Positions 1 to 6,331 of a stretch of 6,331 nucleotides of DNA are shown here, piece after piece. Source of the DNA: Crocinitomicaceae bacterium. GTDB taxonomy: Bacteria; Bacteroidota; Bacteroidia; Flavobacteriales_D; Crocinitomicaceae. The DNA is taken from assembly GCA_003512365.1 (NCBI GenBank), contig DORI01000082.1, forward strand, positions 1-6,331, in the 5' to 3' direction. The position numbers were made by a program, and so were the translations under genes. How positions within the stretch are numbered: position 1 is the first letter of the stretch; each line of letters begins with the position of its first letter. A model generated the notes under the pieces. That model worked only from the letters and a program-made list of their open reading frames with translations, did no database searches and was not told the DNA's origin.

Positions 1-1188
1 AAAGCTGGAGACGTAAAAGATGCTTCTTTGAAAGCAGGACCTTCCTTAAGAGGTGTTGTTATCGATAAAAAGTTATTTTCGAGAGCTATCAAGGATAGAA
101 AATCCAAAACTCAAGATAAACCAATTCTTGAAACTTTGGATGCTGAATACCAAAAAGACTTTGCAGAATTAAAAGAAAAGTTAGTGGATAAGTTGATGGT
201 TATCCTTGGTGAGCATAAATCTTCTGGAGTTTACAATAACTTTAAGGAGGAATTGATTAAAAAAGGCACAAAATTCAATAATAAGGCTCTTTTTGCTTTG
301 GATTACACTATTGTAAATCCATTGAATTGGACAGCTGACGAGAAAATTAATCAATTGATAAGTCGTGTGATTCACAACTTTAGCATTAAAGCAAATGATC
401 TTTTAGGGAATTACAAACGACGAAAGTTTCATATTTCAGTGGGAGACGAATTGCCTGCGGGAATCGTAAAACTTGCAAAAGTTTATGTTGCCAAAAAGAG
501 AAAATTAAAAGTTGGTGATAAAATGGCAGGTCGTCACGGGAACAAAGGTATTGTTGCAAATATCGTTCGTCAAGAAGATATGCCTTTCTTGGAAGACGGA
601 ACTCCGGTTGACATTGTCTTAAATCCATTAGGAGTGCCATCTCGTATGAACCTTGGACAAATTTATGAAACTGTGTTAGGTTGGGCCGGACAAAAATTAG
701 GTGTTAAATTTGCTACCCCAATTTTTGATGGGGCAACGCCAGATGAGATTAATGATTGGACAGATAAGGCTGGAGTGCCTAGATCGGGTAAAACATACTT
801 ATATGACGGAGGTACTGGTGAAAGATTCCACCAAACAGCTACTGTAGGTGTAATTTACATGTTGAAGTTATCTCACATGGTAGACGATAAGATGCACGCG
901 CGATCAATCGGTCCATACTCGCTTATTACTCAGCAACCATTGGGAGGAAAGGCACAATTTGGTGGACAACGATTTGGTGAGATGGAGGTTTGGGCACTTG
1001 AAGCATTCGGTGCATCCAATATCTTACAAGAAATCTTGACTGTTAAATCTGATGATGTAATGGGTAGAGCGAAAGCATACGAAGCGATAGTTAAAGGAGA
1101 TAACATTCCTGAACCAGGTATTCCTGAATCATTTAATGTCCTCTTACACGAACTTCGCGGATTGTGTCTTAACGTATCAATGGATTAA
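1..1188 (+). CDS. rpoB: DNA-directed RNA polymerase subunit beta (C-terminal part, 5' end outside window)
   Basis: This is the beta subunit of RNA polymerase, which with beta' forms the catalytic cleft that copies DNA into RNA. The frame is open from base 1 (KAGDVKDAS...), so the TTG at 28 is not a start; the true start lies upstream. About 395 residues are visible; the family is usually near 1270 residues in Bacteroidetes, so roughly two thirds is missing. Visible residues about 30-145 are a charged, helical, poorly conserved stretch matching the position of the lineage-specific insert (SI2 region) of E. coli beta. The conserved core follows: GDELPAG, then GDKMAGRHGNKG with the two active-site lysines (visible K174 and K182, equivalent to E. 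coli K1065 and K1073). Next come GTPVDIVLNPLGVPSRMN, the LSHMVDDKMHARS histidine (visible H292, E. coli H1237), GGKAQFGGQRFGEMEVWALEA, and the C-terminal PESFNVLLHELR tail that packs on beta'. It ends at TAA 1186-1188, 31 bp before rpoC. Identification is essentially certain. Confidence 0.99.
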   Translation, partial: KAGDVKDASLKAGPSLRGVVIDKKLFSRAIKDRKSKTQDKPILETLDAEYQKDFAELKEKLVDKLMVILGEHKSSGVYNNFKEELIKKGTKFNNKALFALDYTIVNPLNWTADEKINQLISRVIHNFSIKANDLLGNYKRRKFHISVGDELPAGIVKLAKVYVAKKRKLKVGDKMAGRHGNKGIVANIVRQEDMPFLEDGTPVDIVLNPLGVPSRMNLGQIYETVLGWAGQKLGVKFATPIFDGATPDEINDWTDKAGVPRSGKTYLYDGGTGERFHQTATVGVIYMLKLSHMVDDKMHARSIGPYSLITQQPLGGKAQFGGQRFGEMEVWALEAFGASNILQEILTVKSDDVMGRAKAYEAIVKGDNIPEPGIPESFNVLLHELRGLCLNVSMD

Positions 1189-1219
1189 TAATTAGTAAAA
1201 ACGAAATCATTCATAAAAA

Positions 1220-4200
1220 ATGGCTTTAAAAAAAGAAACACCAAAAAAACAAAGTAGCTTCAATAAAATTACGATCTCGTTAGCTTCTCCGGAGGTTATT
1301 CTTGAGCAGTCAAGTGGAGAAGTATTGAAGCCAGAAACGATAAATTACAGAACATATAAACCGGAAAGAGATGGTTTATTCTGTGAGCGTATCTTCGGAC
1401 CAGTTAAAGACTATGAGTGTCACTGTGGTAAATACAAAAGAATCCGATACAAAGGAATAGTTTGTGACCGATGCGGGGTAGAAGTTACCGAGAAAAAGGT
1501 AAGAAGAGAGCGTATGGGGCATATTTCTTTGGTTGTTCCAGTTGCTCATATTTGGTATTTTAGGTCATTGCCAAACAAAATTGGTTACTTACTTGGTTTA
1601 CCAACTAAGAAATTAGATCAAATTATTTATTACGAGCGATATGTTGTAATAAATCCAGGATCTTCCTCTCAAATAGAAGGAGTGAATCTCAAGAAAATGG
1701 ATTTCTTGACCGAAGAGGAATATTTAGATATTATCGACAATCCTTTATTAAAGGACAATCATTACCTTGAGGATAGTGATCCAAACAAGTTTGTTGCCAA
1801 AATGGGAGCTGAGGCTCTTCATGACTTGCTTAGAGATTTGAATCTTGAAAATCTTTCTTATGAATTAAGAGGTCAGGCAGAAAACGAAACATCAGTTCAA
1901 CGTAAGAATGAAGCGTTAAAGCGATTACAAGTTGTAGAAGCAATGCGCGATTCGCAAACTAGAATTGAGAACAGACCAGAATGGATGGTGGTGAAAGTTG
2001 TTCCTGTTATTCCGCCTGAATTACGCCCATTAGTTCCATTAGATGGTGGAAGATTTGCAACTTCGGATTTAAATGATCTCTACAGAAGAGTAATTATTCG
2101 TAATAACCGTTTGAAAAGGTTAATCGAAATTAAGGCCCCTGAAGTAATTCTTCGTAACGAGAAAAGGATGCTTCAAGAATCTGTTGATTCCTTATTCGAT
2201 AATTCAAGAAAATCAAGTGCTGTTAAGACAGAATCAAACAGAGCTTTAAAATCTCTTTCGGATTCATTAAAAGGTAAACAAGGACGTTTCCGTCAAAACT
2301 TACTTGGTAAAAGGGTTGACTACTCTGCCCGTTCTGTTATTGTCGTTGGTCCAGATTTAAAATTACACGAATGTGGTTTGCCGAAAGATATGGCAGCTGA
2401 ATTATACAAACCGTTCATCATTCGAAAAATGATCGAAAGAGGAATTGTAAAAACAGTAAAATCAGCGAAGAAAATTGTTGATAGAAAAGAACCTGTTGTT
2501 TGGGATATTTTAGAAAATGTATTGAAAGGACACCCTGTTCTGTTGAACAGAGCCCCTACACTTCACCGCTTGGGTATTCAAGCATTCCAACCAAAATTAA
2601 TTGAAGGAAAAGCAATTAGACTTCATCCATTGGTAACTACGGCGTTCAACGCGGATTTCGATGGTGACCAAATGGCTGTGCATTTACCACTAGGTAACGC
2701 TGCAATATTGGAAGCTCAGATGTTGATGTTGGCGTCGCATAATATTTTGAACCCTGCGAATGGTGCACCAATTGCCGTTCCTTCTCAGGACATGGTACTT
2801 GGATTATATTACATTACAAAAGGTAAAAAATCTACAGATACTGAGGTGGTTAAAGGAGAAGGAAGCACATTTTATTCGCCATATGAAGTTATAATTGCAT
2901 ATAATGAAGGTAAATTAGATCTTCATGCGCACATCAAGGTGAAAACGTATGATTTAAATCATATTGGTGAACCTGAATTGAAAATACTTGAGACAACTTG
3001 TGGTCGGGTATTATTCAACGAAAAGGTGCCGCGAAAAGTTGGTTTCATCAACGATGTAATGACTAAAAAGGCTCTTCGTGACATAATCGGCGAAGTATTG
3101 AAAATTTGTGGTACTTCACAAACAGCTCAGTTCTTAGATGATATTAAAAAACTAGGTTATGAGATGGCATTTAGAGGTGGTCTATCATTCAATTTGGACG
3201 ACATCATTATTCCAAAAGAAAAAGAAGCCTTAGTATTAAAAGCTGAGAATGATGTTAAAGAAGTAATGATGAATTACAATATGGGTCTCATTACAAATAA
3301 CGAACGTTATAATCAGATTATTGATATTTGGACACATACAAATTCTCGATTGACTCATACATTAATGGATCAATTGAAGAGTGATAAACAAGGTTTCAAC
3401 TCAATATATATGATGTTCGATTCTGGAGCCCGTGGTTCGAAAGAACAAATTAGACAGCTTTCAGGAATGAGAGGATTGATGGCGAAACCGCAAAAGTCGG
3501 GAGCTTCAGTTCAAGAAATTATTGAGAATCCAATTTTATCTAACTTTAAGGAAGGTCTTTCCATTCTTGAGTATTTTATTTCTACTCACGGTGCGCGTAA
3601 AGGTCTTGCAGATACAGCACTTAAGACAGCAGATGCTGGTTACCTTACACGAAGATTGGTTGACGTTGCACAAGATGTTGTGATTAACTCTAATGATTGT
3701 GGAACCTTAAGAGGTATTGTAGCAACAGCACTTAAGAAAAGCGACGAAATCGTAGAGCCACTTTATGATAGAATTTTAGGAAGAACATCTGTTCACGATG
3801 TTTATTTCCCGGAATCCGATAATTTAATTGTTGCTTCAGGAGAATTAATTTCTGAAGATGTTGCCAAAGAAATAGAAAAAGCAGGGATTGAAGAAGTAGA
3901 AATACGTTCTGTATTGACATGCGAAATGAGAAGAGGAGTTTGTTCGAAGTGTTACGGAAGAAACCTTTCGAATCACCGTTTAGCCCAAATAGGTGACTCA
4001 GTTGGAGTTATCGCTGCTCAATCAATTGGTGAACCAGGAACTCAGTTGACCCTTCGTACGTTCCACGTGGGTGGTACGGCTTCGAACATCGCAGATATCT
4101 CCGATATGAAAGCGAAAGCGAACGGTAAATTAGAAATTGACGAATTAAGAACAATTGAGCGTAAGAATGCAGATGGCTCTGTTAAAACTATTGTAGTTGG

Positions 4201-5512
4201 ACGTTCGGCAGAATTAAAAATCACAGATGAAAAAACAGGTGTGGTGGTCATGAATGCTAATGTGCCTTACGGTTCTGAGTTGATGGTTTCGGCAAATACT
4301 AAAATCAAAAAAGGCGATGTAATTTGTAAGTGGGATCCATACAATGCGCTAATTGTTTCAGAAGTAGCTGGTAAGGTGGTATTTGAGAGTATTCAAGAAA
4401 ATATTACATATCGAGAAGAAATCGATGAGCAAACTGGATTTACTGAAAAGGTTATCATTGAAACCCGAGATAAAAAGAAATCTCCTGCTATTCATATTGT
4501 TGATGCAAAAACGAAAGAGGTATTGAGAGAGTATTCTTTACCTGTGAATGCGCACATTTCTGTTAACGAAGGAGATAAAATAGAAGCCGGTGAGACGCTA
4601 GTTAAGATCCCAAGAATGGCGGGTAAAACTGGAGATATTACAGGTGGTTTACCTCGTGTAACTGAATTATTTGAAGCACGGAATCCTTCCAATCCTGCGG
4701 TAGTTTCTGAAATTGATGGTACAGCTACTTTCGGGGTTATAAAGAGAGGTAACAGAGAGATTAAAATCACTTCTAAGTTAGGTGAAGTTAAAACTTATCT
4801 AGTGCCACTTTCAAAGCATATATTGGTACAGCAAAATGATTTCGTACGCGCAGGACAACCTCTTTCTGATGGTGCGATTACGCCGAATGACATTCTAAAC
4901 ATTGAAGGTCCAACGAAAGTACAAGAATATATCGTAAATGAAATCCAAGAAGTTTACCGACTTCAAGGGGTTAAAATCAACGATAAACATTTTGAAGTAA
5001 TCGTTAGACAAATGATGTTAAAAGCTGAAATTATTGAAGCTGGAGATACTATGTTCCTTGAAGGACAATCAGTTCATAAAGCCGATATTATGGAAGCAAA
5101 TGATGCATTGTTCGGAATGATGTTCGTAAAAGATGCAGGCGATTCTGATGAATTGAAGAAAGGTCAGTTGGTGTCTGTGAGAAGACTTAGAGATGAGAAT
5201 TCGAAGTTGAAGAGAGAGGATAAAGCATTGGTTGAAGCTCGTGAAGCAATTCCAGCTACTTCCACTCCATTACTTCAAGGTATCACACGTGCGTCACTTC
5301 AAACACAATCGTTCATTTCTGCGGCTTCATTCCAGGAAACAACGAAAGTTCTGAACGAGGCTGCAATCTCAGGAAAAGAGGATCACCTATTAGGATTAAA
5401 AGAAAACGTAATTGTTGGACATTTAATACCAGCAGGTACAGGTGTGCGTAATTTCCAAAAGATGATTGTGGCATCGCAAGAGAAGTACGATGAAATGCTA
5501 GAAAACGCTTAA
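1220..5512 (+). CDS. rpoC: DNA-directed RNA polymerase subunit beta' (complete)
   Basis: Beta' carries the catalytic magnesium and much of the DNA clamp of RNA polymerase. At 1430 residues it has the normal Bacteroidetes length (E. coli 1407). In order: zinc ribbon C67/C69/C82/C85; a clamp region about 22 residues longer than in E. coli; sigma-binding clamp helices around RNNRLKRL (R294 aligns with E. coli R275); switch 2, RFRQNLLGKRVDYSARS (356-372); NRAPTLHR (443-450); the NADFDGD catalytic loop with D479, D481 and D483; the bridge helix (about 783-818, GARKGLADTALKTADAGYLTRR); second zinc site C827/C901/C908/C911; and the trigger loop from about 928 with L945 and H949 (E. coli M932 and H936). 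About 956-1135 is an SI3-type insert splitting the trigger loop, which resumes at GDITGGLPRVTELFEAR. The C-terminal SAASFQETT region (from 1367) is the expected omega contact. The ATG at 1220 gives the family N-terminus. No Shine-Dalgarno sequence precedes it, only A-rich sequence, which is usual in this phylum. It is co-transcribed with rpoB. Confidence 0.99.
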   Translation: MALKKETPKKQSSFNKITISLASPEVILEQSSGEVLKPETINYRTYKPERDGLFCERIFGPVKDYECHCGKYKRIRYKGIVCDRCGVEVTEKKVRRERMGHISLVVPVAHIWYFRSLPNKIGYLLGLPTKKLDQIIYYERYVVINPGSSSQIEGVNLKKMDFLTEEEYLDIIDNPLLKDNHYLEDSDPNKFVAKMGAEALHDLLRDLNLENLSYELRGQAENETSVQRKNEALKRLQVVEAMRDSQTRIENRPEWMVVKVVPVIPPELRPLVPLDGGRFATSDLNDLYRRVIIRNNRLKRLIEIKAPEVILRNEKRMLQESVDSLFDNSRKSSAVKTESNRALKSLSDSLKGKQGRFRQNLLGKRVDYSARSVIVVGPDLKLHECGLPKDMAAELYKPFIIRKMIERGIVKTVKSAKKIVDRKEPVVWDILENVLKGHPVLLNRAPTLHRLGIQAFQPKLIEGKAIRLHPLVTTAFNADFDGDQMAVHLPLGNAAILEAQMLMLASHNILNPANGAPIAVPSQDMVLGLYYITKGKKSTDTEVVKGEGSTFYSPYEVIIAYNEGKLDLHAHIKVKTYDLNHIGEPELKILETTCGRVLFNEKVPRKVGFINDVMTKKALRDIIGEVLKICGTSQTAQFLDDIKKLGYEMAFRGGLSFNLDDIIIPKEKEALVLKAENDVKEVMMNYNMGLITNNERYNQIIDIWTHTNSRLTHTLMDQLKSDKQGFNSIYMMFDSGARGSKEQIRQLSGMRGLMAKPQKSGASVQEIIENPILSNFKEGLSILEYFISTHGARKGLADTALKTADAGYLTRRLVDVAQDVVINSNDCGTLRGIVATALKKSDEIVEPLYDRILGRTSVHDVYFPESDNLIVASGELISEDVAKEIEKAGIEEVEIRSVLTCEMRRGVCSKCYGRNLSNHRLAQIGDSVGVIAAQSIGEPGTQLTLRTFHVGGTASNIADISDMKAKANGKLEIDELRTIERKNADGSVKTIVVGRSAELKITDEKTGVVVMNANVPYGSELMVSANTKIKKGDVICKWDPYNALIVSEVAGKVVFESIQENITYREEIDEQTGFTEKVIIETRDKKKSPAIHIVDAKTKEVLREYSLPVNAHISVNEGDKIEAGETLVKIPRMAGKTGDITGGLPRVTELFEARNPSNPAVVSEIDGTATFGVIKRGNREIKITSKLGEVKTYLVPLSKHILVQQNDFVRAGQPLSDGAITPNDILNIEGPTKVQEYIVNEIQEVYRLQGVKINDKHFEVIVRQMMLKAEIIEAGDTMFLEGQSVHKADIMEANDALFGMMFVKDAGDSDELKKGQLVSVRRLRDENSKLKREDKALVEAREAIPATSTPLLQGITRASLQTQSFISAASFQETTKVLNEAAISGKEDHLLGLKENVIVGHLIPAGTGVRNFQKMIVASQEKYDEMLENA

Positions 5513-5530
5513 TCAATCTAAATTTATAGG

Positions 5531-5564
5531 AAAAGGATGGTTTCGGCCATCCTTTTTTGTTTTT
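5531..5564 (+). terminator. Rho-independent terminator of the rpoBC operon
   Basis: A perfect 10-bp stem, AAAAGGATGG (5531-5540) with CCATCCTTTT (5547-5556), closes a 6-base TTTCGG loop. The right arm runs into a T tract (T at 5553-5558, then five more at 5560-5564 after one G). It lies 18 bp after the rpoC stop codon, exactly where the operon should end. The A run on the left arm also gives a weaker T-tract hairpin on the opposite strand, but no gene reads into it from that side within the window. Confidence 0.93.
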
Positions 5565-5588
5565 GCGTATTTTCTTTACCTATTTTTA
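5556..5588 (+). promoter_or_regulatory. Possible Bacteroidetes-type promoter for the dioxygenase gene (weak)
   Basis: The phylum's primary sigma factor recognises a -33 TTTG and a -7 TAnnTTTG. Here TTTG at 5556-5559 is followed 21 bases later by TATTTTTA at 5581-5588, which matches the -7 element except for its last base. The -33 box falls in the T tract of the rpoBC terminator. A start of transcription near 5593-5596 would leave a leader of only about 10 bases before the ATG at 5605. The region is so AT-rich that a match of this quality can arise by chance, so this is a candidate only. Confidence 0.2.
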
Positions 5589-5604
5589 TGAAAAATTAGT
5601 TACT

Positions 5605-6129
5605 ATGTTGGCACCTTTCAATTTACAAAAATGGATCGAAGAAAACAGGGATTTGTTAAAACCGCCTGTAGGAAATAAGAACCTTTATAAAGAAGCTGGA
5701 GATTTTATTGTAATGGTGGTGGGTGGACCAAACGCAAGAAAAGACTATCATTATAATGAAAGTGAAGAATTGTTTTATCAATTAGAAGGAGATATAACAG
5801 TTCGAATTCAGCACGAGGGAAAAGCCAAAGATATTCATATAAAAGAAGGAGAAATGTTTCTTCTTCCCGGTAATACACCGCACTCGCCAATTCGAGGGGA
5901 AAATACTGTGGGTTTAGTTATTGAAAAAGTCAGAAAGGGTACCGACTTAGTGGATGGTTTGATGTGGTTTTGCGAAAAATGCAATAACTCTCTTAAGTCT
6001 TACAGGTTCCCCCTTGAAAACATTGAAAAAGATTTTATTCCCCGATTTAAAGAATTTTATACTTCTTTAGAAATGAGATCCTGCAAAAAATGCGGTCATG
6101 TAATGGAGGCAGACGAAAGATTTGTCTAA
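5605..6129 (+). CDS. nbaC: 3-hydroxyanthranilate 3,4-dioxygenase (bacterial two-iron type)
   Basis: This cytosolic cupin-fold extradiol dioxygenase opens the ring of 3-hydroxyanthranilate to 2-amino-3-carboxymuconate 6-semialdehyde, which cyclises spontaneously to quinolinate. The 174 residues equal the length of the characterised Cupriavidus metallidurans enzyme as I remember it. Catalytic iron ligands are H49, E55 and H93 (DYHYNESEELFYQLEG and LLPGNTPHSP). Substrate-binding residues R45, R97 and E107 are present. The C-terminal rubredoxin-like iron site has both pairs, C123-x2-C126 (WFCEKC) and C160-x2-C163 (SCKKCG). The frame is open further upstream to a TTG at 5557, but that codon is inside the terminator T tract. 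The ATG at 5605 gives the family start MLAPFNLQKWIEENRDLLKPPVGN, so I chose it. No Shine-Dalgarno sequence is seen. It may supply quinolinate for NAD synthesis or serve tryptophan breakdown; no other kynurenine-pathway gene is in view. The function call is strong, while the physiological role is inferred. Confidence 0.96.
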   Translation: MLAPFNLQKWIEENRDLLKPPVGNKNLYKEAGDFIVMVVGGPNARKDYHYNESEELFYQLEGDITVRIQHEGKAKDIHIKEGEMFLLPGNTPHSPIRGENTVGLVIEKVRKGTDLVDGLMWFCEKCNNSLKSYRFPLENIEKDFIPRFKEFYTSLEMRSCKKCGHVMEADERFV

Positions 6130-6144
6130 ATAAAAAGTAGAGTA

Positions 6145-6331
6145 TTATTTACTGATGTAAACCCATTCGTAAATATTGTTGTTAATTGATTTTCTCAATT
6201 TTAGACGTTTATTTTTTAGTTCACGAATTTCGTAGTCAACCACCAAAGAACTCAACAGAGATTCGGTCATATATATTTTTCCTTGGTCATCCGAGAATGA
6301 CCAAATACCATGTTTGTGTGTTGTTTGCAAT
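6145..6331 (-). CDS. C-terminal fragment of a hypothetical protein, possibly lipocalin-like (5' end outside window)
   Basis: A minus-strand frame is open from the right edge of the window to a TAA at 6147-6145, showing about 61 residues. The codon at 6330-6328 is TTG and is most likely internal rather than a start, so the gene continues beyond the window. The fragment reads GIWSFSDDQGKIYM, then a short polar stretch, then VDYEIRELKNKRLKLRKS and a final EWVYISK. An alternating beta-strand pattern of W-x-F, then Y-x-I-x-x-L-x-x-x-x-L-x-L, resembles the end of small secreted lipocalin-like domains common in Bacteroidetes. Such proteins usually carry a lipoprotein signal, which would be out of view here. 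The frame converges on the dioxygenase gene with 15 bp between the two stop codons, a plausible gene arrangement. That it is a real gene is likely; the family assignment is tentative. Confidence 0.55.
   Translation of the reverse strand, partial: LQTTHKHGIWSFSDDQGKIYMTESLLSSLVVDYEIRELKNKRLKLRKSINNNIYEWVYISK

Noticed and set aside
244..250. Perfect Shine-Dalgarno-like AAGGAGG inside rpoB, a few bases before an in-frame TTG
   Set aside because: It encodes part of the normal beta sequence (FKEEL). Bacteroidetes ribosomes make little use of such sites, and no internal start of beta is known, so it is most likely a codon-level coincidence.
386..640. 84-codon antisense open frame inside rpoB
   Set aside because: It is opposite the conserved catalytic core of beta and shows no protein-family features of its own.
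945..1030. Considered a trigger-loop mutation in beta': L945 in place of E. coli M932
   Set aside because: The coordinates here are rpoC residue-based context only. QLTLRTFHVGG is, to my knowledge, the usual form in Bacteroidetes, so it is a lineage difference rather than an unusual change.
3613..3740. The 13-base string ACAGCACTTAAGA occurs twice about 110 bp apart in rpoC
   Set aside because: Both copies encode TALK in conserved parts of beta' (bridge helix and just after the zinc-site cysteine C827). The match reflects similar codons, not a repeat element.
4042..4770. Antisense open frames within rpoC (for example 4042-4251 and 4492-4770)
   Set aside because: They lie opposite a highly conserved gene, have no recognisable domain, and have the composition expected of a reverse-strand shadow.
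5588..5599. Tiny ATG-AAA-AAT-TAG open frame just before the dioxygenase start
   Set aside because: It is three codons long, out of frame with the gene and without a ribosome site. It overlaps the putative -7 box, so it may not even be transcribed.
6128..6150. AAATAA...TTATTT inverted repeat between the convergent stop codons, as a possible shared terminator
   Set aside because: The stem is six A-T pairs with an 11-base loop, too weak for an intrinsic terminator, and such matches are common in AT-rich sequence.

Overview
This is an ordinary chromosomal housekeeping region of a Bacteroidota (Bacteroidetes) bacterium. It probably comes from the Flavobacteriales. The evidence is the AT-rich coding sequence, the Bacteroidetes-type beta' N-terminus (the CHCGKYKRIRYKGIVCDRCG zinc ribbon and YYERYVVINPG), and starts with no Shine-Dalgarno sequence but an A-rich leader. 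A placement near Fluviicola/Crocinitomicaceae is only an impression from remembered sequences and should be treated as weak.

Layout, left to right. (1) 1-1188 (+): the 3' part of rpoB, the RNA polymerase beta subunit, cut by the window edge; 395 C-terminal residues are visible. (2) 1220-5512 (+): complete rpoC, the beta' subunit, 1430 residues, 31 bp after rpoB and surely co-transcribed with it. (3) 5531-5564: a strong intrinsic terminator that closes the rpoBC operon. (4) 5605-6129 (+): a complete 174-residue 3-hydroxyanthranilate 3,4-dioxygenase (nbaC/HAAO type) with both iron sites intact. Its likely start is an ATG well inside the longest open frame, because the longer frame begins in the terminator. 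(5) 6145-6331 (-): the C-terminal end of a convergent gene that runs off the right edge. It may be a lipocalin-like protein.

The first two genes encode the two large subunits that form the RNA polymerase active site, and the residues expected for catalysis are all present. The dioxygenase belongs to a different process, the kynurenine route of tryptophan breakdown, which in several Bacteroidetes feeds quinolinate into NAD synthesis. It is separated from rpoBC by the terminator and is probably expressed independently or by read-through. No RNA genes, mobile elements, CRISPR arrays or substantial repeats were seen, and no gap between genes exceeds 92 bp. I found no evidence of a previously undescribed system here. 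The second-look items are modest.
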